Source: Morella rubra
Lineage: Eukaryota; Streptophyta; Magnoliopsida; Fagales; Myricaceae
Assembly (NCBI GenBank): GCA_003952965.2
Contig: CM025856.1
Coordinates: forward strand, 14,856,953 to 14,920,952
Direction: 5' to 3'
Length of the DNA: 64,000 nt
How positions within the stretch are numbered: the stretch's first letter is position 1; each line of letters begins with the position of its first letter. Shown in pieces: positions 10,342-21,531 of this stretch. A program made the position numbers and the translations under genes. The notes under the pieces were generated by a model. That model made no database searches. It saw only the letters and a program-made list of their open reading frames with translations, and was not told the DNA's origin.

Positions 10342-12524
10342 CTATACGAAAAGCAGATTCCTAAATGATGTAGGAGTGATATCTACTCGTCTTCATGTTT
10401 GATATGGTGATCAACAGTTGTTATTATGACCACTATAATGTGCAATCAAAACTTTATACTCCTGCACGTTTCCTCAGGTACGTTATCTTGCTAATATAAT
10501 TCCAAAGGTTCTCTTCTATACCTTTTCCAAAGACATACGACATCAGGTGGCTATTATTTCCATGGAGACGCTCCAAATCGATTGCGTGTCAATTATAAGC
10601 TGTGCCTTAACAGTATCTGCAGTCGCCACAACAAATTATAAATACTTTGCTTCAAAATCGTTCCAAATTTCCAATGTAATTATTAACACGGTCAATATTA
10701 CTCATAAACCAAAACCCTCCCACGGAAGGAACTGAGGTCATGGATATCATTGCCGCCATTCTTCACCCACAATCCGAGCCGTCCTGCCCCCAACTATCAT
10801 ACCAATTGGAACATTCATACACACACTTCAATTTTTTATTTTTTTTTTCTTTTTTGTCTTGGGTATAAGTTTTATAAAAAATAAATAAAAATAAAGTGTT
10901 GCTTCTCCCTCGAGCTTGTTGATACGGATTAGATACTTGAATTCCTAATGAAGTCGCTTTTGAATGTGGTTGATTCAGATGCAAGCAGAGACAACATTGA
11001 TTTGTTTCTTGTTGGTGGCCCATTGCCATCCCACTACCACATCTTTATTCGTTAAGGTAGGTGTGTTGTGTCAACAAACCTTCTTTTGTTTTCTCCGTTG
11101 GTGGAATACAACGACCGACTATTTTGTTTTGTCTCCCACATGAGCCTTTATTGTGCCTAAAGGCTGATAATGATTGAATTTAATGACGATTTCACTAACT
11201 CAAGTAACAAACAGACGAGGATTGCTCGTAATTTGTTGTTTGAATTGTATTGTGCAATTTAAAGAAAAATAGACTTTATTGTAAGACCCTTGTTACTTGA
11301 AATTTTATATGGACAACGTTAAATGGTGTAAGGTCTTCTTATTGGGTTAATTCTCTTTAATTGTACTGTGTAATTCGGGTAGTAAATTACAGAAGATCAT
11401 GATTTATAACAACCATAGTGTAATTCGAGTAGCAAATTACAGAAAATCATGATCTTATAACAATCACAAGAGCAGTAAATCAGTTGGTTTACAGGTGGGA
11501 ACTAAAGCCCAAGTGTGGGGCTAAAGATTTGTGGATGGATCCCCGCTTGCAAAACTAATTACATTGTTGTGAGGTTGTGATGATGGTCCACTTTCTCATG
11601 AACGGTAATTATAATTCAATTTAGACATTATGCAACAAGTAGTGGTTTCTATAATTATCACGTATGAAAGTATAGGCTACTCTAGTTGTCCCTTACATTT
11701 TTTTTTTGGTTAGGTAAAAAAAACTAACAATAAACCGGCTACAAACATTTTGCTTGTCGAGACTTTTCTCTTTTTAGAAACTAACTTCAATGTATTCTGT
11801 AGCTTTCTATGATCCTTTGATTTATTTTTCCTGAAAAAAAAAAAAAAAAAAAAAAAGATTCTCTTGCACTTGAGCTCTCATATACGCACTAAGAGAAGCC
11901 TCATGGACTCTTTCGCCTCCTTTCCTTCTCTGGATGGAGCTCTTCTGGTCGGGACTTGTCTAGATCGTTTGATTTTCAGCATCCATTTTGTGGGGGGTTT
12001 TGTTTTGACGGGGAAGTCAAGTGATCTTAAATGAGTCCTTTTCTAATAAGATATTAATAAAGTTTAGTTAAAAATCAAGATGCAACATTATATGCGTGCA
12101 TTAAATATTTATTGGTATTTAACTTTTAATTGATAGTGTTGATTTTATTAAAATTTATTTTGATAATTTTATTAATTTTTTGTGAAATATTTTTGTTGTT
12201 GAAGCAACTATTATGGATTTATGGTTATTATTAATAATATTTTATTTAAAAAATAAATAAAAAGAGTGAGATAACTAGTTGTTTATGTGCTTTTGGAAGA
12301 TAAACTTTATGTGCTTCTTGATTAATGGACAAAACAACTCATTTATTACATTAAGCACTTTTAATTAGAAAAATAATTTATCACATTAAGTACTTTAACT
12401 ACAAAATTAAGTCATCACATTAAGCACTTTTAAATATGATTTTTTATTTGTCAGATGCTTTTATGTTCAATACAATACAAAATTAAATACTATTAGGTAG
12501 TAAGCAGTTAATTGTAGTTGATGG
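10342..12524. other. Intergenic, no gene; contains a 50-bp duplication
   Basis: No ORF with a recognisable domain on either strand. A 50-bp unit beginning GTGTAATTCGGGTAGTAAAT at 11368 is repeated, slightly diverged, at 11418-11468. Poly-A runs occur around 11833-11856. The remainder is AT-rich and featureless. Confidence 0.6.
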
Positions 12525-12975
12525 TAGGGCTGCACAGAACCGAACCGCAGATTGGACTGAACTGCAAAATTGGACCGGATCGGATTTGAAAAATTGGTTT
12601 TATTCGGTCCGATCCAAGCCTTTTGAGATTGTTTGGACCGGATTTATTAATTTAAATAATAATTTTTTTAAAAAAATTTAATACAAACTTTAAACTTAAA
12701 AAATAAAAACCATAAGTCAAAACTATGCGTTTTGATGCCCTCCCTAGTCCCTTGAGTCCCTTTCGGGTTTCCCTTTCAAAATTAAGTCCTCCATTTCCCC
12801 TGATTTACAAAAAAAAATTTAGGCAAAAAAAAATTAAACCGGTCTGGACCACTTAAGTGGTCCAGACCGGACTGCTTTGGACCGGTTATGTTCTTCATTT
12901 TAGGTATAATCGAAAATCCGGTCCGACCGGATTCCAATCTAAAAATCGGACCGAATTTCCAATTGTGCAACCCTA
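12525..12975. mobile_element. hAT-type MITE with 8-bp target-site duplication and central palindrome
   Basis: A 451-bp element. The left end is TAGGGCTGCACAGAACCG and the complement of the right end is TAGGGTTGCACAATTGGA, a typical short hAT-like terminal repeat. GTTGATGG occurs directly outside both ends (12517-12524 and 12976-12983), an exact 8-bp duplication as hAT transposition makes. The interior is full of CCGGTCC/GGACCGG words in both orientations and includes a perfect 32-bp palindrome at 12839-12870 with centre CACTTAAGTG. Non-coding. Confidence 0.87.
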
Positions 12976-13594
12976 GTTGATGGCATATAAATCTCTTCGA
13001 TGAAGGAAATATTATAGGCCATATTATTTGAATAAAATGATATAAACGCAAGCAAAAACGTAAGTAGTTAATGACATACAGAACCCTTAAATTAAGATAA
13101 TTTCATAGGCCATATTTTTAGATAAAAACTAATAAAACCTCCACATATATCAAGAGATTATATAGTTTAAATTATTATGTTTTAATGATTATTTGGTAAT
13201 CTTGAATATTGTACAAAATGGAGCCTAATAAGAAAATACACAAATTTTTTTTAGGGTCCTCCTTATTTTGGGGGCGTTAGGCAGTAGCTAGAGCCGGCCC
13301 TAAGGAGGTGCCGCCCAACGTACAGTCTCTATCTACCAGCTAAAAACGTCAACTTAGTGGATCCAAGGTAGTGTTTGGGCCTTAGGATTTTGTTTTGCGC
13401 CAGTCTTTAGACCTGTCTCATTCTATGGACCTTGTGTCCACATTGGTCTATGTAACTGGCTTTGAGCCCTAAATTTTGTAGTTGGCCCAATGGGCCGATA
13501 CTTGTGAAGTATCTTTTTCCTTTACTTTTTTTAATTGTACCATTCCCCACTATTTTAATAACGTTTCTTTTTCGTCCTAACATAAACTAACATT

Positions 13595-13775
13595 AACAAT
13601 GTGTTAGGTTTCAAAATTTTATCAAAATTTTGTTAAAATTTTATGTTGGTGTTAAAAAAAAGTTGGTATTGAAGTTAGTAAATAAGTGATAAAAATAAAG
13701 GTAAAATTTTAAAAATGTGTTTAATAAAAGTAAAATTTTATTAAAATTTTGAAATACCAAACGCTGTATTAACAT
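13595..13775. mobile_element. AT-rich MITE-like element
   Basis: Facing blocks rich in AAAATTTT, with GTGTTAGGTTTCAAAATTTT on the left and the complement of the right reading GCGTTTGGTATTTCAAAATT. Its composition and layout resemble the elements at 5268 and 63415 and may represent one family. No clear target-site duplication was found, so this is tentative. Confidence 0.4.
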
Positions 13776-14021
13776 TTCAAAACCGATAATTTTTTTATTT
13801 GTTTTTCGGCAACTCCACAGTCCACATATTTCATGCTCAAATGCATTTTGGTTTACTAACTGCCTTGTGCCGTGAAACTTATCAAAATCACGCCGTTTTG
13901 GAGAAAAAAGTGAAAAAAAAAAAAAAAAAATCACAATTTTCATTTTTTGAGGAAATTTGATATTGCATATAAAAAAATAGTAACCAAATTTTATATTTAT
14001 TCTAAGCTGAATCAATCAACA

Positions 14022-14093
14022 GGGGATGTAGCTCAAATGGTAGAGCGCTCGCTTTGCATGCGAGAGGCACAGGGTTCGATCCCCTGCATCTCC
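14022..14093 (+). tRNA. tRNA-Ala (anticodon UGC)
   Basis: A 72-base cloverleaf can be folded by eye. The acceptor stem is GGGGATG with CATCTCC, the D arm contains GCTC/GAGC, the anticodon stem is CTCGC/GCGAG around loop TTTGCAT with anticodon TGC, and the T arm is CAGGG-TTCGATC-CCCTG. The third acceptor pair is a G-U wobble, the known identity determinant of alanine tRNAs, which supports the assignment. The internal A box (TAGCTCAAATGG) and B box (GGTTCGATCCC) for RNA polymerase III are present. No intron. It ends 169 bp before the ATG of the aldo/keto reductase gene. Confidence 0.97.
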
Positions 14094-14262
14094 AATACCT
14101 ACTTGGCTTTTTGTAGACTCTCCTAACGGATCTTTTATTCCCAACCCTGGGCTTCATTCTCACCCGACACTCATCAGCGAACTTGAAACTCGAGACTTCT
14201 GCTATATCATAAAATCCTATCTCATTGCCTCGCTCATTGTTTCTACGAAATTCCAGGGAACA

Positions 14263-17200
14263 ATGTCCGTTCCTCTCTTTAACCTCGCTCCCAATCTGAG
14301 TGTTTCAAGGCTTTGCTTAGGTTTCGCTGCTTCCACTCTTTTATCTTAGCCGCCACTCACTGAGATTCAAATTCAGGTTAACTCAAGTCCACTCTGTTTT
14401 CTCAGGAACAATGACTTTTGGTGAACAAAACAGCTTGCGCCAATCCTTTCGCCTCCTTGACGAAGCGTTCAGTGCCGGAATCAACTTCTTCGACTCTGCA
14501 GAAATGTATACACCCTTAATCCCTGCCATTCCTTTCTGGAATTTTTGCATGCTTTTCAAATTCAGCTTCTGCTTATATTTATGTTACTTCCCTGTATTTC
14601 ATGTACGCCCGTTTTCCTTTATGGGAACCTTCTGTTTGCGAGATATCAACTTCTGGGAACATTTTGCTCTGTTTGTATATATATTTTATAAGTCGGCATT
14701 TTGTGCTGGGAACTGCAGGTATCCAGTGCCTCAGCTTGCTGGGACTCAGGGTAGGAGCGAGGAGTACCTGGGCCGATGGATTAGAGATAGGAAGATCTCT
14801 AGGGATCGCGTCATCTTAGCAACAAAGGTCTCAGCTCAACTCTAAAGCACTCACATGTAATAGCCAATTGTTTATCTCAGTGGTTTCTGCATTAGCAAGT
14901 TTTGTCTAAAAAAGACATTAAAATTCCTTACAAACGTTTGGTTTACTGCTGCTCAAAAGTCCAATGGGTCTGTCTGTGGAATACTCTTTTCACTCACCAT
15001 TGGGTGGTATGCTGAGCTGGGCCGGCGCAAAATCTTTGACCAGGTCATGTAACATACATTAGGACGGTGGATTCCGCTCATTTCTGTTTTTCAGTTCATT
15101 CCTTAATCTGCCTGAATATCAAATTCGCAAGACTATTTCATGGCTAATTTGTCGAAGGTTCTGAAAGTAGTCCCTTGTGAAAAATCTGGCTGCAAGGCTT
15201 TGGTTTTGGTTGATGTGCATTGAAGATCGGTTAATCTTTGACAGAAAATGGTCGACTACATTTTCCAGATTGGTGAGAGATCCTTTAAGGCTATAAGCAT
15301 ATGAAGATGCCTTCTTTGTGGACTCTGTATTATCTGCATGCTACAACTATTGTTGCAAAAGGATGATATTCATATATCTTATGCTCCTCTTTGCACTGGT
15401 CTGACCTTAGCGCTCTTCTAGAATGAAAGTTCATGCTGCAAGGAGCAGGGATTTGTGAACTTAAATTGCATGGGTGTTTCAAACTAATCGTACGAACCTC
15501 ACAGTTTGTTTTTGGGACTTTTTTTATGTTTTTACCTAGGTTACTGGACCATCTGGGCAAATGACTTGGATACGAGGTGGGCCAAACTGTCTGGATGCCT
15601 GGAATATTACCAAGGCCATTGATAACAGGTTGGTATTTACAGCAACTTGCATCTGGTTGCTGCAAGCCTGAAAAATCTTCCATTCACGGTGTCTTCATGT
15701 AGAATGAACTAGTGAGACTAATCAGCCCAAATTGTTCACATCTTACCATGCATATAATATGTTGGCTAGCATGGTATATTTGTTGCTTTTACATTTCTTT
15801 TTAATTTTGAGGTGTCCACTAGCAACCCCCCCCCCCCCCCCCCCCAACTTCTGTATATTTCCTTATTGTGATTAGTTACTGTGTTTTGGTTCTCCACTTG
15901 TATGAAGAAGTTTTTGTTTTATGTTTAAAATTTTGGATGGATCATAAAAATTTTTGTTGATTTTTTTTTTTTATTGGAGTTAGTGTAGATTCTATATGGG
16001 TTTGTGACAAAGTTGTCGGAGTTTATAAAAAGGTATTGGAGTTTGAGAAAATTCATTGGAGTTTGTGACAAAATTGTTGGAATTTGTGAAAAAAAATTTC
16101 AAAACTTTTTTTTGTCCATCCAAACAACATTCTCGGAGGGGACAGTCCTCTGTAAGAAAGCCTTAGGTATATGTAGATGCTACTCCTTGATGATTGAAAA
16201 AGAGACTTTCAGGAAGGAAATATTATCATTAATTGATCTCAGCATACATTGCCCTTTGACCATCTGTGAGCTGGATATTATGCTTTAATAAGATAACCCA
16301 CAGCAGCTGGGCTAGATAGTGTGAGATGATTTTTGCAAGAACATAGGGGTAACTAGTATCAATTGCCATTGCCTGACTAAGAGAAACGATCAAGAAGAAG
16401 TTATCAGTGTTACCTTTGATGATACAATGGAATTGTTATCCTAGTTACAGCACACGGTTTCTTACAATGGGAATTGTTATAGCATTATGGAGGGACATAT
16501 ATTATACTTTTGTTAACTAGCAGTTTATATTTTGATCTGATCAGTTATTTTCTTTCTTGGTGCAGCTTGCTGCGTATGCAAACTGACTACATTGATCTTT
16601 ATCAAATTCATTGGCCAGATCGGTTTGTATGTGGATCCTAGCTTGAGTGTTTTGGGTTATGTAGTCAATTAAACAGACACATGGCTGAGCACAATTAGGG
16701 GATATGTGAAAAGGAGAAAAAAAAAATGGCATTTATTGGCTATTGTTCAGTTTTGTTTTCTTCCATACAAAGATGGTATTCTCCTCTTGAGGTAATTCAT
16801 GGCTGTTTTTGTAGCTATGTTCCCATGTTTGGACAAACCGAATATGATCCAATCCAACAGTTCAGTTCAATTAGCATAGAGGAACAACTTTATGCTCTTA
16901 GTAGAGCTGTTGACGCTGGTAAGGTGAGCGATGAAATCATCGAGTTTGCATCTATATCACTCTCTAGATAACATGGTGTTTTCAATTATACTGGAAATTT
17001 TTTATTGTAGATAAGATATGTTGGTCTCAGCAATGAAACACCATATGGTGTCATGAAGTTCATTCAGGTTGCTGAAAGGGTTTCTGGCCATCCTAGAATA
17101 GTATCAGTGCAGGTTGTGGGAGTCATCTGTTTCTCTTGCTCTCTCTTTCTCTACTTTGTTCATCATGAGGCTTATGCACAACTCATTCTCTCTATGATAG

Positions 17201-20200
17201 AATTCATACAGCTTGCTTTGTCGAACTTTTGATTCTGGAATGGCTGAGTGCTGTCATCATGAGAGGTAGTTCACACATTTACATCTACATAGTTGATTTT
17301 TTATCATTGGATTTTTAAATGGTGTCATCATGCATGAAACTGCTGTTAGATTATGCTCAACTTACACAAGCAGCTTTCTGAATGAGGTTGTAGTAATAGA
17401 AAAAACCTATATTTTATAGAGATTGTTGCATGTTTCATTTTGTCCTTTTAATTAATATGTGCTGAACCACAGGCGTCATTGGAATGTCAAAAATAATGTT
17501 AAGGTGTTTGAATTTGTAACCTGATTGAAAGCAGCTGCCCTGGGTTCCTGAGATGGGTGCCCATTTGATTTGATATTCACTGTGATAGCGACTGACCCCT
17601 TGTGTATGGAATTCATTGATAACAACATAGAATTTGGTTTTGAATATAACTTTCTTTCTTTTTTCCTCCTTGAGCAATCCCAGAAGGATTCAATTAAAGA
17701 GAAATTACAAGTGTATGTGTTTATTATCAATGCATAGAACGAAATTGATGAATGAAACCAAATTGTAACTTTGGACTTAGGAGATGAGCACAGTGGCCAG
17801 GATTCTTCTGTAAATGTGAAAGTTTTGTTTGTTATTACTTGTAGGAAATCTACTAAATGGTCCACAAGGCTTGGGGTGTTGTCAGAAAAATCCTCTGGTT
17901 ATCAATTGTATCAAATTTCATCCTTTTGGTATAGCATTTTTACCAAAAATTGATCATCCAGTGGAGCCTCCGCCACATGACCATAAATCCATGTAAAAAA
18001 TGTTTCCTCTGATCGATACATGAGTATTCTTTCCGCATCAGACTCTCCTAAAACAAAATAATCCAAAAAAAAAAACATAAAACAAAACAAAAAGGCTCAA
18101 AACGCCATGGGGACTATTGTGGCCACACCAGGTTGGGTTTGGAGGAACACCCAACCCCACTGCCCCTTTGGCATGGATCACAGCCATCCCACAATGGGGT
18201 GAGGGGGTTGTCCCTTTCAGAGTTCTGTAGGGTGGCCATTCTCAGGGAAATGCCCAGGAGAGTGAGCCTTTCCCTTTGCCCATCTTGCTTCTTTGTTATG
18301 CTGATGTATTGAGATTATACGTATGCACTGTAGATTAATGGGCAAACTCGGTTTTGGGTTCCCCACTTCGGATTTTTCAGATTTCCTTGGTTTTTTAGCT
18401 TGCTTGATTTAGGGTTCTCAGTATAGTCCTTTGTACTGTTTCTCCCTGTTCTCTTTTCTAATAAAATTTGCCTTACTTATTAAAAAAAAACGTATGCACT
18501 GTAGAAGGCCTCTGAGTAGACTAATGGCCTTGTGGGGGAAGCTTTGTTAATTATTTGCTGAAAGATGAATGGAAGGAACGATTTGATAAAGTGCTAAATC
18601 AGGATAATATAATGGGATACAATTTGAGATCGAGGGGGCCTTTTAATAACGCCATATATCACGTGTGGAATTAGATTGCCCTTCTAATGGAAAAAACCAA
18701 TTTAGGTTTCCTAAATAGATCTTGCTGCATTCATATATGTTGTAGCATGATAAATTGAAATACTCTGCTGGAATTAATCGTCTTATCCCTCGTTTAATTT
18801 TCTGTTTTTTTCTTTTTTCTTTTCAGGATCGGGTTATTAGCCTACAGCCCTCTGGCAATGGGCATTCTTTCTGGAAAGTATTTTTCGCCTGATGGGGGTT
18901 CAGCAGATGCCCGGTTGAATCTTTTTAAAGGTCAGCAATAAAATATGTACATAAAGCTTTTAATATGTCGCGTTTATCTCTAAAACTACCGTTGAACGTA
19001 TGTGGAATTGTTGTGTTGTTTGCACCTTTCAGGGAGGTATTCAGAAGGGGAATCCAGATACAACCTGTCCAATTACATCATAAAAGCAGCTACCATGGTA
19101 AGCAGATGCCTAGCATTTTTTAATTTTAGTATGATGAGGAGATTAAAAGATTACAATAACCTTCATATTTGGAACTGTTTGCTTAAGGTGAAATCTTAAT
19201 TGATGATTAATTGTTGACCAGTGTCAGAAATAAATACTGTGGTCTAAAATTTGATTGGGAAATGCTAACTGTTTCAGCTGATTTTCTATTAGACTTCTTT
19301 GAATCTGGGTATTTGTTATCACAATTAAGTAATGGATCAATGGCCTGCACTGCCTTGCTGAAACACTGAAGAGTACATATTTGTTCACGTCTGTATTTAT
19401 TGGATGTGTGCCAATTTCATTTTCGAGTTTAGCAATATTGTTGCGTATCTGCCCTTTTCATGTCTGATCTAACTAATCTCTCTCTCTCTCTCTCTCACTC
19501 GCAGGAATATCTTCAGATTGCCAGAAAATATGGTCTTCATCCTGTGTCCCTGGCAATTGGTTTGATGCTACTCCTCTCATAAGACTGTTGATATGTACTT
19601 ATATGTGGTTATTAATTACTGTTGCTAGTCCAATTGTTACAAACTACCCTAAGAAACTTTGGAACCTATGAGTCATTTCTGGATGTAAAGGAAGAAGTTG
19701 TTGCTTTGCTTTGACTAAATCATCTCGTGAATGAACTTCAGAAATACAGCCCATGCCCAGGCACTGCACTCAAGGACCTACTTAGAGATCACAATAATGA
19801 GAGGAAGACACTGGCCATAGGCACGAGGGACAGGGTTAGTTTTCTAGACTCTGGGCTAGTTTTGCCATTACAATGTGGAGGCCAGACCATACAGGAGAGT
19901 TTTGTAGAAAATATGCTTAATCATTTATACTGGTAAAAGTGAAGAGCAAATGTCAGGCTTTTAGGTTAGTACTGATCTCAGATATGGACTTGACTTCCTT
20001 CATCTGAATCATTTTGAAAGTGTGGTCTCCATTCAGTTTAAATGTGATTTTTTTCCCAAATAATTCAAATACTTGATCGTTCAATTTCTGATCGACACAG
20101 ATATCCCATTTTTCCTCCCTCTGTTATTGTGTTAACCATGAATCAGGTGAAACGTCATTTCCTAGTGCTTCGCCCTTCCATTATTTGGATATTAGGGTTT

Positions 20201-20731
20201 CTGTGTACTAAAATCCAGTGTGAGCTTCAATTATGCGATTTAGAAGTTGAAAATTTCATATGAGAAAACCAGTCTTCTTCTGAAGAATGGATTCCAGCTG
20301 TGCTTGTAAAATTGAGTTTTCTCTTCTGTGCCTCAGTATTTGAAATGGAAGGGGCTTCTCAACAGATGGATGTTATAAGATTGGAATGGCTTTTGCTTCT
20401 AGATAGGTTACATACCAATCTATAGTTGTGAAAGAGACAGTCTATCCTCCATTGATTATGGTCCTCGAATCTTTAGAGTAGGGTGATTATTTCATGTACT
20501 ATACCTTGTCCATGTTATGGTCTAACTCTTGTTTCCTTACTTGCCGAAACATGTGTTGTTCTTTTGGCAGCCTTTGTTTTGAGACACCCTCTTGTCGCAA
20601 GTGCTGTTTTTGGGGCTACTAAATTGTGGCAGCTTTTTGAAGTTCTCAATGCAGTCAAAGTTGAGCTCACATGTGAGATAATTGCTGAGATCAACGATAT
20701 CCATGCAAAGTTTCCTAATCCATGTCCTTGA
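14263..20731 (+). CDS. Tas-type NADP-dependent aldo/keto reductase
   Basis: Twelve exons: 14263-14320, 14406-14505, 14719-14827, 15540-15628, 16566-16622, 16815-16923, 17011-17112, 17201-17265, 18827-18930, 19033-19097, 19505-19559, 20571-20731. All have GT-AG borders and join in phase to 357 residues with no interruption. The fold is the aldo/keto reductase barrel. The catalytic tetrad can be read: Asp about 49 and Tyr about 54 in FFDSAEMY, Lys about 89 in VILATK, His about 134 in YQIHWPDR. Late motifs include GLSNETPYGVMKF, LLAYSPLAMGILSGKY and SAVFGATKLWQL. It most resembles bacterial Tas and its plant homologues; these use NADP(H) to reduce carbonyls, but the substrate here is unknown. 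No transit peptide is seen. The exon 8-9 intron (1.56 kb) carries a retroposon, and a TC-repeat tract forms the polypyrimidine stretch before exon 11. Confidence 0.93.
15826..15845. repeat. Run of 20 C in an intron
   Basis: An uninterrupted C homopolymer lies in the intron between exons 4 and 5 of the aldo/keto reductase gene. Its exact length is likely to be unreliable in any assembly. Confidence 0.9.
18335..18490 (+). mobile_element. Short retroposon (LINE/SINE 3' end) in an intron
   Basis: A 156-bp insertion ends in a poly-A run and is flanked by an exact 15-bp duplication, CGTATGCACTGTAGA, at 18320-18334 and 18491-18505. This is the signature of target-primed reverse transcription. Its last ~90 bp (CAGTATAGTCCTTTGTACTG, then AATAAAATTTGCCTTACTTA and A-run) match the tail of the insertion at 31074-31324, so both came from one non-LTR family. 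It lies in the largest intron of the reductase gene, same strand as the host. Confidence 0.85.
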
Positions 20732-21500
20732 TCAATGGTTAATGCTGTTCAGTTTCGTTCGTATTAGCAATTCTACTGGTTCGGCTAAAATGGATAGCTT
20801 GAAACTCCTGCACTTGCTCTTGTAACGTTTAGATCCATTACATGTCGCTGATGATGGTGGGCAGGAAATCGTGCTTTCTGGACTGAAGTTGAGAATTTTC
20901 AAATAGGTACAAGGAACCAACACTATGTAGCCTGCCTTTTGTGCAAGCATAAGGTATTCCTTACAAAAACAAAAGAAGGTTTTCACTTTAGGTAGTGCTT
21001 TTGCCAGTGGGAAAGTACTACGACAAAAGCTTGTGCCTGGAATGGGGTCTACACTCGTCAGCAAATTCTTGAAGAGAAGCATGACAAGCAAAGATTCGCA
21101 GGACAATATTGCATATAGAAAAGTGATCATGTGGGTTGTCTGTGTCACCAACTTTCTTTTGTATATACTTGGGGCTCTTGGGGACCCAGATTCAAAAAAA
21201 TCTATCTGCATCCAGCATCCGAAGTCGACAAAAGCTAAGAGATTTTTTTGAGTTTTTTTTGGCGATTTCGGCACCTGATCGGTGGTGGTGGCGGCATCAG
21301 TTGCCATACTCCTCTTTTTAGTGATGAGAAGCGTGTGGGGCTCTTTGTTCTGGGTCCCCAACTTGCAGCTCCACCTGTAATGCTATTGTAGTTGGGGTTG
21401 ATCTTTTGGTTTCGTTGATGTTGGATGCCGATTGGGTCATGAACCTTGTGAGAAATGGTCTTTGGATGCTCATGGTGCAAAGAATTCCTTGGTCTTTTCT

Positions 21501-21531
<31 letters not shown>

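Noticed and set aside
12839..12870. A miRNA precursor or terminator hairpin
   Set aside because: The palindrome is internal to a hAT MITE built of inverted phrases; no loop or flanking structure typical of a miRNA gene.
20732..21361. A 209-codon minus-strand ORF starting just after the reductase stop
   Set aside because: No recognisable motif, and it covers the likely 3'-UTR of the reductase gene.
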